Shown piece by piece: positions 35,838 through 44,187 of a stretch of 64,000 bases of DNA. A model generated the notes under the pieces. It did not search any database. It worked only from the letters and a program-made list of their open reading frames with translations, and was not told the DNA's origin. Position 1 is the first letter of the stretch, and every line of letters begins with the position of its first letter. Position numbers and translations under genes: made by a program. This DNA comes from Roseibium sediminicola (GTDB lineage: Bacteria; Pseudomonadota; Alphaproteobacteria; Rhizobiales; Stappiaceae), in contig NZ_JALNMJ010000018.1 of the NCBI RefSeq assembly GCF_023156505.1, positions 55,009 to 119,008 on the forward strand, given 5' to 3'.

Positions 35838-36580
35838 CCGGTTCCTTCGAGAAACAACTGGCCAAGGACGAGAAGGCCGGCGACTTTCCCTATATCCGGC
35901 CCAAGGACGCGGCAACGCTGCTGATCCTGGACCGGAAGCCCTCTGGAGACGTTTGCCTGCTGATGGGCCGCCGGCACATGCGGCACACCTTCATGCCCGG
36001 CAAATTTGTCTTTCCGGGCGGCCGGGTCGATCCAGCCGATTCCCGCATCGCCGACGTTTTGCCCTATCACCCGGACGTTGAGGCCAAGCTGTTCAAGGAC
36101 CTGAAAAACGCCCGCACGGCCGCCCGCGTGCGCGCCCTGGCACTGGCCGCCATCCGGGAAACCTACGAGGAAGCCGGCGTTTTCATCGGACGGAAAACCG
36201 ATGATGCCAAGCTCCGCCTTGGCACCGGCTTCGAAGCCTTCGCCGACCGTGGCATTCAGCCTGACCTGGGCGGCCTCCGGGTGATTGCCAGGGCGATCAC
36301 ACCACCGCAGCGGCCGCGCCGCTTCGACACGCGTTTCCTGGCCGTCTGGGCCGATGCCATTGCCGACCAGCTGCCCGAAGGCCACGGTCCATCCGGAGAA
36401 TTGGAAGACTGCGCCTGGCTGACCTTCAAGGAGGCCAGGAACAAGGAACTGCCGATGATCACCACCAAGATCCTCGGCGATCTGGAAGCGCGCTTGGAGG
36501 CCGATCCGGAGCTGTCGCCGGCAACGCCCGTTCCCTATTACTTCTTCCGCAAGGGTGGCTTTGTAAGAGAACAGATTTGA
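35834..36580 (+). CDS. NUDIX hydrolase
   Basis: A 248-residue NUDIX-fold hydrolase of the NUDT19-like group. The Nudix box has the core RETYEEAGV (about residues 116-124) that coordinates Mg; the glycine-rich beginning is further upstream than in short NUDIX enzymes because of an insertion after FPGGRVDPADS. Such enzymes cleave nucleoside diphosphates linked to another moiety, for example CoA or FAD; the substrate here is unknown. It starts at ATG 35834, overlapping the DUF983 stop by 4 bp. rpmG follows after about 190 bp with its own promoter candidate. Confidence 0.9.
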   Translation: MTGSFEKQLAKDEKAGDFPYIRPKDAATLLILDRKPSGDVCLLMGRRHMRHTFMPGKFVFPGGRVDPADSRIADVLPYHPDVEAKLFKDLKNARTAARVRALALAAIRETYEEAGVFIGRKTDDAKLRLGTGFEAFADRGIQPDLGGLRVIARAITPPQRPRRFDTRFLAVWADAIADQLPEGHGPSGELEDCAWLTFKEARNKELPMITTKILGDLEARLEADPELSPATPVPYYFFRKGGFVREQI

Positions 36581-36647
36581 CAATTCATTCGATTGTGAAT
36601 GACTGCCGTCATATGGATCAAAATTAACCGCAGAACCAAAGCAAGCG

Positions 36648-36676
36648 CTTGACTTTCACGCCATGATGAGTAGGTT
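36648..36676 (+). promoter_or_regulatory. Candidate sigma-70 promoter of rpmG
   Basis: CTTGAC (36648-36653), a 17-base spacer and TAGGTT (36671-36676) resemble the alphaproteobacterial housekeeping promoter. It lies about 95 bases before the rpmG start. The -10 match is weak. Confidence 0.45.
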
Positions 36677-36769
36677 GCGCGCTGATTTCAGACATTGGGG
36701 CAGATTCCTCGCCAGCCCATCTGGCCACAAGAACTCTTTGCCCGACAACAAAGAACAGGAACCACGGCC

Positions 36770-36937
36770 ATGGCCAAGGCGACAACAATCAAGATCAAGC
36801 TGCTCTCCACGGCGGATACCGGTTTCTTCTATGTCACCAAGAAGAACTCCCGCACGATGACCGAGAAAATGGTCAAAAAGAAATACGACCCGATTGCGAA
36901 AAAGCACGTCGAGTTCAAGGAAGCCAAGATCAAGTAA
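36770..36937 (+). CDS. rpmG: 50S ribosomal protein L33
   Basis: A 55-residue L33 ([20 protein letters not shown], ending VEFKEAKIK). It has no CxxC pairs, so it is the zinc-independent C- form. The ATG at 36770 is the true start; the longer upstream frame is not coding. AGGAACCACGGCC precedes it. In Hyphomicrobiales rpmG is commonly found in this same order after the NUDIX gene. A strong terminator follows 28 bp after the stop. Confidence 0.96.
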   Translation: MAKATTIKIKLLSTADTGFFYVTKKNSRTMTEKMVKKKYDPIAKKHVEFKEAKIK

Positions 36938-36965
36938 TCTCGGTTTTTCGAAGCTGCATCAAAAA

Positions 36966-36989
36966 CCCGCCGGAAACGGCGGGTTTTTT
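36966..36989 (+). terminator. Strong terminator after rpmG
   Basis: CCCGCCG-GAAA-CGGCGGG, a perfect 7-bp stem with a GNRA-type loop, followed by six T's. It clearly ends the plsY-to-rpmG block. Confidence 0.92.
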
Positions 36990-37496
36990 GTTGGGCGCAA
37001 GACACGCATTTGGTTGTCCGGCACATCATTGCTCCACGCACGGCAAAGGCCGCTCAGGCCCAGGCAAAGGGCTGAAGACAGGACGGATTCTTGGCGGAAA
37101 GATTAGTGGTCGGCGGGAACACGGCATTCGAGGAGGCCACTCATCGGCCGGTTCCCTGCCGACCTGCCCCACGGACCCAGGAGATGCGGCGGACCTGAGC
37201 ACTCCGAGGGGAAACTGCTTTGCCAACTAACGTTAGGTCATTAATGACCTCGTCAATGAGGCGATCAGGAAAACTCCTAATCTCGGATCACACTACCCGA
37301 TTGTAACCCGAATGCAATATTTTCTGCAAAATATACACAGAAACAACGCAGTTTTAGTAAATCTGTAACCTTAATATGAAGACCGCGTCAGTTGCGGGGC
37401 AAGTGATTCCACGCATATCGCAGGGCCGTGAGGCCGGTCTTACCGTGAAATCTTGGCAAAAAACTTGGCGGTGACGTCGACAGGACGGCCTTTAAG
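36990..37496. other. Gene-free 500-bp gap with a long hairpin and tandem palindromes
   Basis: No gene is seen. GGTCGGCGGGAAC (37108-37120) pairs with GTTCCCTGCCGACC (37151-37164), a 13-bp stem with one bulge enclosing a 30-base loop that can itself fold. CTAACGTTAG (37227-37236) overlaps a perfect 16-bp palindrome AGGTCATTAATGACCT (37235-37250). From 37280 to 37380 the DNA is AT-rich. In S. meliloti pleD lies between rpmG and divK, from memory; it is not here. Confidence 0.5.
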
Positions 37497-37868
37497 TCAG
37501 GCTTCGCCGAGATAGGCGCGCACCGTTTCCAGAAACTTGGCCACGGAGATCGGCTTGGAAATATAGGCCTCGCAACCACCCTGGCGGATCCGCTCCTCGT
37601 CGCCTTTCATGGCAAAGGCGGTCACGGCAATCACAGGAATGGAGGCTATGTCCTCGTCTTCCTTGATCCATTTTGTGACTTCGAGCCCGGAGACTTCCGG
37701 CAATTGAATGTCCATCAGGATCAAGTCGGGATGGTGCTCACGCGCCAAGCGCAACGCCTCGATGCCGGTGCGGGTCTGCAAGGTGTTGTAGCCGTGGGCT
37801 TCGAGCAGATCATGAAACAACTTCATGTTCAGCTCGTTGTCTTCTACGATCAACACCGATTTTGCCAT
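37497..37868 (-). CDS. divK: Single-domain response regulator DivK
   Basis: A 123-residue receiver domain nearly identical in pattern to Caulobacter Div[25 protein letters not shown]..., phospho-accepting Asp in [19 protein letters not shown] (about residue 53), Thr/Ala in [16 protein letters not shown] and Lys in AYISKPISV. DivK is phosphorylated by DivJ and dephosphorylated by PleC, and acts through DivL and CckA to lower CtrA activity, so it sets cell-cycle asymmetry. It is divergent from DUF3572, with 138 bp between the start codons. Confidence 0.96.
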   Translation of the reverse strand: MAKSVLIVEDNELNMKLFHDLLEAHGYNTLQTRTGIEALRLAREHHPDLILMDIQLPEVSGLEVTKWIKEDEDIASIPVIAVTAFAMKGDEERIRQGGCEAYISKPISVAKFLETVRAYLGEA

Positions 37869-37958
37869 AAGTCCGGCCCTTCACCCGGCTGACCGCCGGT
37901 CCCAATTATTGTCTCGCGGGCAATTCTTGTCCGCGGTAGAACCCTTCCCCGGTCCGCA

Positions 37959-37973
37959 TTAGATGTCTTCTAA
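37959..37973. promoter_or_regulatory. Possible CtrA-like box in the divK/DUF3572 promoter
   Basis: TTAG-N7-CTAA (37959-37973) resembles the CtrA consensus TTAA-N7-TTAA with one mismatch in each half. It lies in the divergent promoter region; CtrA is known to act on divK in Caulobacter. The match is weak. Confidence 0.25.
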
Positions 37974-38006
37974 CCCGGAATCGTTTCAGAAAGGCAAAAA
38001 AACACA

Positions 38007-38306
38007 ATGAAAAATATACAGGGGAAATCATTGTCCGTTGAAGATGCACAAGGAATTGCCACGGACGCCCTGGTCCAGTTGAGCAAAGACCCCGACCAGA
38101 TCGGTCGTTTCCTCGCTTTTTCCGGAATCGGGCCGGAAATGATTCGGGAAGCAGCGGGAGAACCTGGTTTTTTGGCCGGAGTGCTTGAATTCTACATGAT
38201 GGACGAAGCGCTTCTGCTTGCCTTTTGTGAAAATGCCGGTCTCCGGCCGACCATGATGGCAGCGGCCCGCTTCGCTCTTGCCGGCAACAAGGAAGACTAT
38301 GCCTGA
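38007..38306 (+). CDS. DUF3572 protein
   Basis: A 99-residue, mostly helical cytoplasmic protein of the DUF3572 family, recognisable from AQGIATDALVQLSKDPDQIGRFLAFSGIGPEMIREAAGEPGFLAGVLEFYMMDE and the C-terminal AARFALAGN. It is commonly found beside divK and dinB in Hyphomicrobiales; its function is unknown. The stop codon overlaps the start region of the next gene (ATG at 38299), so the two are probably translated together. Confidence 0.88.
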   Translation: MKNIQGKSLSVEDAQGIATDALVQLSKDPDQIGRFLAFSGIGPEMIREAAGEPGFLAGVLEFYMMDEALLLAFCENAGLRPTMMAAARFALAGNKEDYA

Positions 38307-38964
38307 ACCGACCCCCGTCCTGCCGGAAGTTCTGGCTCAGATCCGCGCCCTGCCCGCGTCGAGCCGTCCGCTGATCATCTGCGATGTCGATGAGGTGGTG
38401 CTGCATCTGATCGCGCATCTGGAGGACTACCTGCATGCCCGGGAGTTGCAGTTTCTGCAGCATCAATACCGGTTGACCGGCAATATTGGCCGGCAGGGCG
38501 ACAGCCAGCCGCTGGCGGCTGAAGATGTTCGCCGCCTGCTCCTGAGCTTCTTCGACGATGTCAGTCACCGGCAGGACATGGTGCCCGGCGCTGCTGCGGC
38601 CCTGAACGATCTTGCAGAGACCTGGGACATCGTTCTTCTGACCAACCTGCCCGGCGGACACAACAAGCCGGCAAGAGAGAAGTTGCTCGGAGGCATGGGC
38701 ATCGGTTTTCCAGTGCTGACCAATTCCGGCCCGAAAGGTGGCGCTGTCGCCGCGCTCGCCGCAGGACGCCCGGCGCCGGTCGTCTTCATCGATGACAGTC
38801 CAACCAACCACAGTTCGGTCAACGCGTCCCTGCCCGCCGCACTGCAGATCCAGTTCATCGCCGATCCCAGGTTCCGCGCGACCATGAAAGCCGCAGATCA
38901 CATCGACCTCCTGACCGGAGATTGGCAGGAGACGGCCGTCTTTATTGGCGATAATCTGCCGTGA
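38299..38964 (+). CDS. HAD-superfamily hydrolase-like protein
   Basis: A 221-residue protein starting at ATG 38299, which follows AAGGAAG and overlaps the DUF3572 stop. HAD motifs are visible: ICDVDEVVL (motif I, nucleophile Asp and second Asp), VLLTNLPGG (motif II Thr), a lysine in NSGPKGGAV (motif III) and VFIDDSPTN (motif IV). All catalytic residues are therefore present. HAD enzymes mostly hydrolyse phosphoesters in the cytoplasm; no substrate can be assigned. It sits between DUF3572 and dinB, which are often neighbours in relatives. Confidence 0.82.
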   Translation: MPEPTPVLPEVLAQIRALPASSRPLIICDVDEVVLHLIAHLEDYLHARELQFLQHQYRLTGNIGRQGDSQPLAAEDVRRLLLSFFDDVSHRQDMVPGAAAALNDLAETWDIVLLTNLPGGHNKPAREKLLGGMGIGFPVLTNSGPKGGAVAALAAGRPAPVVFIDDSPTNHSSVNASLPAALQIQFIADPRFRATMKAADHIDLLTGDWQETAVFIGDNLP

Positions 38965-39001
38965 CGCGCCTTGCGCGCTGCCAATCCATCGAAGCTGAAC
39001 C

Positions 39002-40306
39002 GTGACCCAGTCCTTATCGCCGATACGCGCCCTCTGCCGGGATTGCGGTACCCGCCCGCCGCAGGGAAGCGCCCGCTGTCCACGCTGCGGCAGTCCGCGG
39101 CTGGTTTCACACCCGGAGCTGGATCTGCTGTCGATCGCGCATATCGACTGTGATGCCTTTTATGCCTCCATCGAAAAGCGGGACAATCCGGACCTGCAGG
39201 ACGTGCCCCTCATTGTCGGAGGCGGTCAGCGCGGCGTCGTGTCGACTTGCTGCTACATTGCAAGGATCTACGGCGTGCGCTCCGCCATGCCGATGTTCAA
39301 GGCCCTGGAAGCCTGTCCGCAGGCTGTGGTGATCAAGCCGAACATGGAAAAATACGCCAAGGTCGGCAAGGAAATCCGCGAACGCATGCGGGCGCTGACG
39401 CCCCTGGTTGAACCGCTCTCCATCGACGAGGCCTTTCTCGACCTGACCGGAACCGAGCGGCTGCACAAGGCGACACCGGCCGAGACCCTTGCCGGTTTTG
39501 TCCGCGATCTGGAAACGGATATCGGCATCTCCGCGTCCGTGGGGCTTGCCCCGAACAAGTTCCTGGCCAAACTCGCCTCGGACCTTGAAAAACCGCGCGG
39601 GTTCTCCGTGATCGGCGCGGCGGAGGCCAAGGCGGTTCTGGCTGCCATGCCCGTCGGCCGGATCTGGGGCGTCGGCAAGGTGTTTCAGAAGAAGCTGGAG
39701 AAGGACGGCATCCGCCTGATCGGACAGCTGCAGGAAATGGAAGCCGCGGATCTGGCACGCCGCTATGGCTCGATCGGGCTGCGTCTGGCCAGATTGTCTC
39801 ATGGCGACGACAGCCGGGAGGTCACCCCATCGCGCGGGGCCAAGAGCGTGTCCTCCGAAACGACCTTCCGGACGGACATCTCCAGCTTCGAGACCCTGCG
39901 GCCAATCCTCAGAAACCTGTCGGAAAAAGTCTCCGCCCGGCTGAAAAAATCCGAGCTTTCTGGGCGCGGCATCACCTTGAAACTGAAAACGGCCGAATTC
40001 CGGACCATCACGCGGGCCAGACACCTGCAGGATCCGACACAGCTCGCAGACAAGATTTTTGCGGCGGGCGAGGACCTGCTTCAGGCCGAGGCCGACGGAC
40101 GCCGTTTCCGGCTGATCGGCATCGGTGTCAGCGACCTGGAGCCGGCAGATCGGGCCGATCCGCAGGATCTCATCGATCCGTCGGCGGAACGCCGCAAAAA
40201 TGCCGAACGCGCCGTCGACAAGCTGCGCGACAAATTCGGCAAATCCGCTGTGGAACTCGGCCTTATCCACGCCGCCCGGGACAGCCGGCGGCGCGATGAC
40301 GGATAG
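39002..40306 (+). CDS. dinB: DNA polymerase IV (Y family) with N-terminal zinc-ribbon
   Basis: DinB is the error-prone translesion polymerase. The 434-residue frame starts with GTG at 39002. Before the polymerase core lies a 40-residue extension with two CxxC pairs (LCRDCGT and CPRCGSP), a zinc-ribbon not present in E. coli DinB but seen in alphaproteobacterial copies. The core has [19 protein letters not shown] (metal Asp), [20 protein letters not shown] and [15 protein letters not shown] (catalytic Asp-Glu), followed by the helix-hairpin-helix and little-finger domains. It probably ends at the sliding-clamp binding region. It converges on eipB, only 8 bp away. Confidence 0.95.
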   Translation: MTQSLSPIRALCRDCGTRPPQGSARCPRCGSPRLVSHPELDLLSIAHIDCDAFYASIEKRDNPDLQDVPLIVGGGQRGVVSTCCYIARIYGVRSAMPMFKALEACPQAVVIKPNMEKYAKVGKEIRERMRALTPLVEPLSIDEAFLDLTGTERLHKATPAETLAGFVRDLETDIGISASVGLAPNKFLAKLASDLEKPRGFSVIGAAEAKAVLAAMPVGRIWGVGKVFQKKLEKDGIRLIGQLQEMEAADLARRYGSIGLRLARLSHGDDSREVTPSRGAKSVSSETTFRTDISSFETLRPILRNLSEKVSARLKKSELSGRGITLKLKTAEFRTITRARHLQDPTQLADKIFAAGEDLLQAEADGRRFRLIGIGVSDLEPADRADPQDLIDPSAERRKNAERAVDKLRDKFGKSAVELGLIHAARDSRRRDDG

Positions 40307-40314
40307 CCCCCCGC

Positions 40315-41187
40315 TCAGTCTTGCTCGCAAGCACCTTCTTCGTAAAGTTCGAGCGAAGCCATCTTGCCGTGGATGATGAAATCCCCGTAGTCCAGCTTCA
40401 GGTCACTGCTGATACCGTTCTGGTAGAGACGGAAGGCAAGCTGATAGACCGGCAACAATTCACCCGACGCATTCTCCGCGCTCGGATCGAAATAAGCGAC
40501 CGTCACCGGCCAGTAGTTCAGCCCGGATAGCGACGCCCCGGGCTTGCCCGCATCCGCATCACCGGTTCCCATGGCGCCGATTACCGTGGTGGTGGCATAG
40601 ACCTTCTCGCCTGTTTCCGCACCGTCATAGATGTCCGCCGCCACAAAATGCACGTCCTTGGCGGCCGCCTTCAGGATGGACAGAAGATGCTCGGTCGGGA
40701 ACAGCACATCGCTGCCAATTTGAAGCGACTTTTCGGACGGCTGTTTCAGCTCGACGGTCTTGGCGTCACTGCCCACACGCGCGGTTCCGCGCGTTTCCTC
40801 CACAAGCTTCTGATCGACAAAGGTCTTGGACAGAAACTGATAGCTTTCAGCATGGGGTTCCTCAAAGGACGTGGTTTGCAGGTCGGTGATCTGGGAGCCG
40901 CCATTGGTGTCCTGGAACTCTGTGACAAAGCGGAAATTAACGCTGTAGCCGTCGCAGGCATTTCCGGAAAAATCATAGACCATCCGACCGTTCAGGCCCG
41001 CAATGCCAGCCTGTTCCTCGGTATCGCCCAGCTTCATGTCGTAAACGGCCCGATGGGGAACCAGCTTCTGCCCCACGGAGGCCCCAGCGCCCGCAGCAAG
41101 AGCGGCGGGTCCCGATGCGACACCCAGCGCTGCGGCAAACAGGCCGGCAAAGGTGGACAGGAGCACCGGTTTCGGAACGATTTGCAT
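40315..41187 (-). CDS. eipB: Periplasmic envelope-integrity protein EipB (DUF1849)
   Basis: The ATG at 41187 with AAGGA upstream gives 290 aa, starting with a signal peptide (MQIVPKPVLLSTFAGLFAAALGVASGPAALA). The mature protein matches EipB of Brucella: VPHRAVYDMKLGD near the N-terminus, SGNACDGYSVNFRFVTEF, ELKQPSEKSL, FPTEHLL, LNYWPVTVAYF and YGDFIIHGKMASLELYEEGAC. Two cysteines, one in NACDG and one four residues from the C-terminus, fit the conserved EipB disulfide. EipB folds as a beta-spiral in the periplasm and supports envelope integrity. It has a long upstream untranslated region or its own promoter after 41187. Confidence 0.9.
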   Translation of the reverse strand: MQIVPKPVLLSTFAGLFAAALGVASGPAALAAGAGASVGQKLVPHRAVYDMKLGDTEEQAGIAGLNGRMVYDFSGNACDGYSVNFRFVTEFQDTNGGSQITDLQTTSFEEPHAESYQFLSKTFVDQKLVEETRGTARVGSDAKTVELKQPSEKSLQIGSDVLFPTEHLLSILKAAAKDVHFVAADIYDGAETGEKVYATTTVIGAMGTGDADAGKPGASLSGLNYWPVTVAYFDPSAENASGELLPVYQLAFRLYQNGISSDLKLDYGDFIIHGKMASLELYEEGACEQD

Positions 41188-41444
41188 CAAAAATCCTTTT
41201 CTTCGTCCAGACGGGTCATGACACCCGTTTGCACACATTATGCGGCAAACCATGCGTTGCGCCACCGTGAAGTGATCGCAAATTCTCCGATCGGGATCCA
41301 TTTCCGCTCGGGCCGCCCGGCCCCGGCACGCACCCTGCCGCCTTCGAGGCCCCGGCCGGACTGCGAATTGGGTGTTTTTGGCCTTGTCACCTTTGCCGAA
41401 TTGCGCCAAGACACGCCGACAGACCTCGAACCTGGAGACGGCCG

Positions 41445-41912
41445 ATGAGCAGCCCGATTGAAGCCCGTTTGAATGATCTGGGGATTTCCCTGCCCGAGGC
41501 CGCCGCACCGGCTGCCAACTACGTGCCATATGTGAAAACGGGCAACCAGCTGTTCATTTCCGGCCAGCTACCGATGGAAGCCGGAAAGATCCAGGTCAGC
41601 GGCAAGCTGGGTGACGGTCTCTCCGTAGACGACGGCAAGCGGGCGGCGAAGCTCTGTGCGATCAACCTGCTGGCGCAGGCGAAAGCCGCCACGGGCGACC
41701 TCAACAAGGTGACCCGGCTGGTGAAGATCGTCGGTTTTGTGAATTCGACACCGGATTTCACCGATCAGCCCCAGGTGATCAACGGCGCGTCCGACTTTTT
41801 GGTCGAGGCCATGGGCGAGATCGGCCGCCACGCCCGGTCCGCCGTCAGCGCCGCCTCGCTGCCGTTCGGTGCCGCTGTCGAAATCGAAGCCATCTTCGAG
41901 ATCCAAGCCTGA
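41445..41912 (+). CDS. RidA-family protein
   Basis: A 155-residue member of the RidA/YjgF/UK114 superfamily, with ATG after GGAGACGGCC. It resembles the longer Rid subgroup often found in proteobacteria rather than E. coli RidA itself: NYVPYVKTGNQLFISGQLP near the N-terminus, LVKIVGFVNSTPDFTDQPQVINGASDFLVEAMGEIGRHARSAVS, and LPFGAAVEIEAIFEI. The arginine needed for imine hydrolysis in RidA is best matched by RHARSAV, so deaminase activity is possible but unproven. A perfect 9-bp hairpin follows the stop. Confidence 0.88.
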   Translation: MSSPIEARLNDLGISLPEAAAPAANYVPYVKTGNQLFISGQLPMEAGKIQVSGKLGDGLSVDDGKRAAKLCAINLLAQAKAATGDLNKVTRLVKIVGFVNSTPDFTDQPQVINGASDFLVEAMGEIGRHARSAVSAASLPFGAAVEIEAIFEIQA

Positions 41913-41918
41913 TTTATC

Positions 41919-41941
41919 TGGAGCTCCCGACGAGGGAGCTC
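41919..41941. repeat. Perfect 9-bp stem-loop after the RidA gene
   Basis: GGAGCTCCC-GACGA-GGGAGCTCC lies 7 bp after the stop codon. It lacks a following T-run, so any termination would be weak or Rho-dependent. Confidence 0.5.
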
Positions 41942-41968
41942 CGCCTCCAAGCCAGAAATTGCCCTGCC

Positions 41969-42739
41969 ATGACCCCGGACCTCGAAGCCATATTCGCGCG
42001 CCCGATTGCACATCGCGGCTTTCACAACGCCGATGACGGCATCATTGAAAACACCCCAACGGCCATCCGGAACGCGATGGATCGCAACTTTGCGATTGAA
42101 GTGGATGTCCAGGAAACGGCCGATGGCGAGGCGCTGGTCTTTCACGACTACACGCTGGATAGGCTGGTGGATGGCGGCGGCCGTGTGATCGAGCAGAACT
42201 CCGCCGATCTGGTGCTCCTTTCCATGAAAACCGGCACGGACAGGCTGTGGCTGCTCCGGGACCTGTTCGACCTGGTCGACGGCAAGGTGCCGCTGGTGAT
42301 CGAGATCAAGTCGCTGATGCGCCGGGACGCCCAGGGCGATTTTGTCCGCCATGTCTGCGACCAGATCGCCGCCTACAAGGGCCCGGCCTGCCTGAAGAGC
42401 TTCGATCCGGACATGCTGTCCCATGCGCGGGCACACAGGCCCGATGTCCTGCGCGGCATCGTAGCCGACGGCGCCGCGCCGGGCCCGGATTATGCCCGCT
42501 GCGGCCGCGTTGACCGGTTCATTCTGCGCCATATTCTGCACGCGCCGCGGACGCGGCCGCATTTCATTTCCTACGGGGTCAAGGATCTGCCCAAGGCCGG
42601 GCCCAGCCTGTTGCGCCGTCTGTTTCATGTTCCACTGATGTGCTGGACCGTACGCACAAGGGAACAGCGCGAGCGGGCCCGCCTCTTTGCCGACCAGATG
42701 GTGTTTGAAGGGTTCGACCCGGACCAGGCGCCGGACTGA
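41969..42739 (+). CDS. Glycerophosphodiester phosphodiesterase
   Basis: A 256-residue GDPD-family TIM barrel that would hydrolyse glycerophosphodiesters to glycerol-3-phosphate and an alcohol. Catalytic residues are visible: IAHRGFHNADDGIIENTPTA (His-Arg and Glu-Asn), AIEVDVQETADGEALVFHDYTLDRL (Glu-Asp metal ligands and the second His), and VIEIKS. There is no signal peptide, so it is cytoplasmic, as UgpQ. It follows the RidA gene by 56 bp and a hairpin. It is followed by the FemAB-like gene, about 100 bp away. Confidence 0.93.
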   Translation: MTPDLEAIFARPIAHRGFHNADDGIIENTPTAIRNAMDRNFAIEVDVQETADGEALVFHDYTLDRLVDGGGRVIEQNSADLVLLSMKTGTDRLWLLRDLFDLVDGKVPLVIEIKSLMRRDAQGDFVRHVCDQIAAYKGPACLKSFDPDMLSHARAHRPDVLRGIVADGAAPGPDYARCGRVDRFILRHILHAPRTRPHFISYGVKDLPKAGPSLLRRLFHVPLMCWTVRTREQRERARLFADQMVFEGFDPDQAPD

Positions 42740-42840
42740 CGGCCATCAATTTGCAGGCCAGAAAGCGATCTCCTCTTGCACCGCAATATGGCCGCGCTAC
42801 ATTTGTCGTCATGGTTTCGACTTTCAGCGTCTTCTAAAGC

Positions 42841-44157
42841 ATGACCTCTTCCCAGTCCGAGGACAGTGGCACTCCGGCCAACGCGAGTGGCCAGGATCCC
42901 GTCACGCTGCGTATTCTGTCTTCCCTGAAAGACGTCGACGCGGCAGCCTGGGACCGGGTCGCCAATCCTGGCTGGTCCCTGTCAGGGCGCGGACATCTGT
43001 CACGGGACACGACCTGCATCACGGCTCACGATCTGGCTGGTGCGCTTGGCGCCGATCTTGATCCTCTGCCTGAAGAAACAGACTTCAACCCCTTCTTGTC
43101 GCACGCTTTTCTTGAAGCGCTCGAGGCCTCCGGCTGCGCCACGGCGGACACGGGCTGGCTGCCGCGGCACATGCTTCTTCAGGAAAGCTCCGGAACGGTC
43201 ATGGGCGCCGTTCCCGCCTATCTCAAAAGCCATTCCCAGGGCGAATATGTGTTCGATCACGGCTGGGCGGACGCTTTCCACCGCGCGGGCGGCGACTATT
43301 ACCCGAAACTGCAGATTTCCGTGCCGTTCACACCGGCGACGGGCCGCCGTTTTCTGACCGGTCCCGGGGTGAACCGCGACGCGGGTCTGCAGGCCCTGGC
43401 CGCGGGCCTGGTCCAGGTCTGCCAGCGGTCGGGCGCCTCGTCCGTTCACGCGACCTTCCTGACCAGGCCGGAATGGGACAGTCTCGGTGAGCTCGGCTAC
43501 CTGCAGCGCACCGATCAGCAGTTTCACTGGGAAAATCCCGGCTACGACAGTTTCGACGGTTTTCTGGCGGACCTCGCCTCGCGCAAGCGCAAAGCAATCA
43601 AGAAAGAACGGCGCGAGGCCTTGAGCGCGGACTGCATCGAGGTCGAATGGGTCACCGGCGCCGATCTGACGGAAGCTCATTGGGACGCGTTCTACACGTT
43701 CTACATGGACACTGGCTCGCGCAAATGGGGCCGGCCCTATCTGAACCGCAAGTTCTTTTCGCTGATCAACGAACGCCTGGCCGAGCGCACGCTGCTGGTG
43801 CTGGCCAAGCGGCACGGCCGATACATCGCCGGCGCGCTCAATTTCATCGGATCGGAAACCCTGTTCGGCCGCCATTGGGGCTGCACGGAGCATCACCCGT
43901 TCCTGCATTTCGAGCTCTGCTATTACCAGGCCATCGACTTTGCAATCGATCGCGGCTTGAAACGGGTGGAGGCCGGCGCGCAAGGGGCTCACAAGCTTGC
44001 CCGTGGCTATCTGCCGACCACCACCTATTCCGCACACTGGATCGCCCATGAAGGGCTGCATGAGGCGGTTGCCGATTTTCTGGAACATGAACGGAAAGCG
44101 GTGGAACGGGAAAACGAGGCGCTGGCCGAACACGCGCCCTTCCGGAAAAGCGACTGA
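42841..44157 (+). CDS. FemAB-like GNAT protein (DUF482/peptidogalycan biosynthesis family)
   Basis: A 438-residue protein of the FemAB_like family (PF04339): FNPFLSHAFLEALEASG, GWLPRHMLL, EYVFDHGWADAFHRAGGDYYPKLQISVPFTP, FTFLTRPEWD-type loops and RHWGCTEHHPFLHFELCYYQAIDFAI. The fold is a double GNAT, and members are thought to transfer acyl or aminoacyl groups, perhaps in peptidoglycan or other envelope work; the real activity is unknown. Residues about 45-80 (NPGWSLSGRG...ALGADLDPLPEET) look like an extra segment between WDRVA and FNPFLSH, which are normally close. The ATG at 42841 has a weak ribosome site. It is convergent with the GNAT gene. Confidence 0.85.
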   Translation: MTSSQSEDSGTPANASGQDPVTLRILSSLKDVDAAAWDRVANPGWSLSGRGHLSRDTTCITAHDLAGALGADLDPLPEETDFNPFLSHAFLEALEASGCATADTGWLPRHMLLQESSGTVMGAVPAYLKSHSQGEYVFDHGWADAFHRAGGDYYPKLQISVPFTPATGRRFLTGPGVNRDAGLQALAAGLVQVCQRSGASSVHATFLTRPEWDSLGELGYLQRTDQQFHWENPGYDSFDGFLADLASRKRKAIKKERREALSADCIEVEWVTGADLTEAHWDAFYTFYMDTGSRKWGRPYLNRKFFSLINERLAERTLLVLAKRHGRYIAGALNFIGSETLFGRHWGCTEHHPFLHFELCYYQAIDFAIDRGLKRVEAGAQGAHKLARGYLPTTTYSAHWIAHEGLHEAVADFLEHERKAVERENEALAEHAPFRKSD

Positions 44158-44187
44158 TCCGCTTCCAATTGCTCGCCGAAGCGTCGA

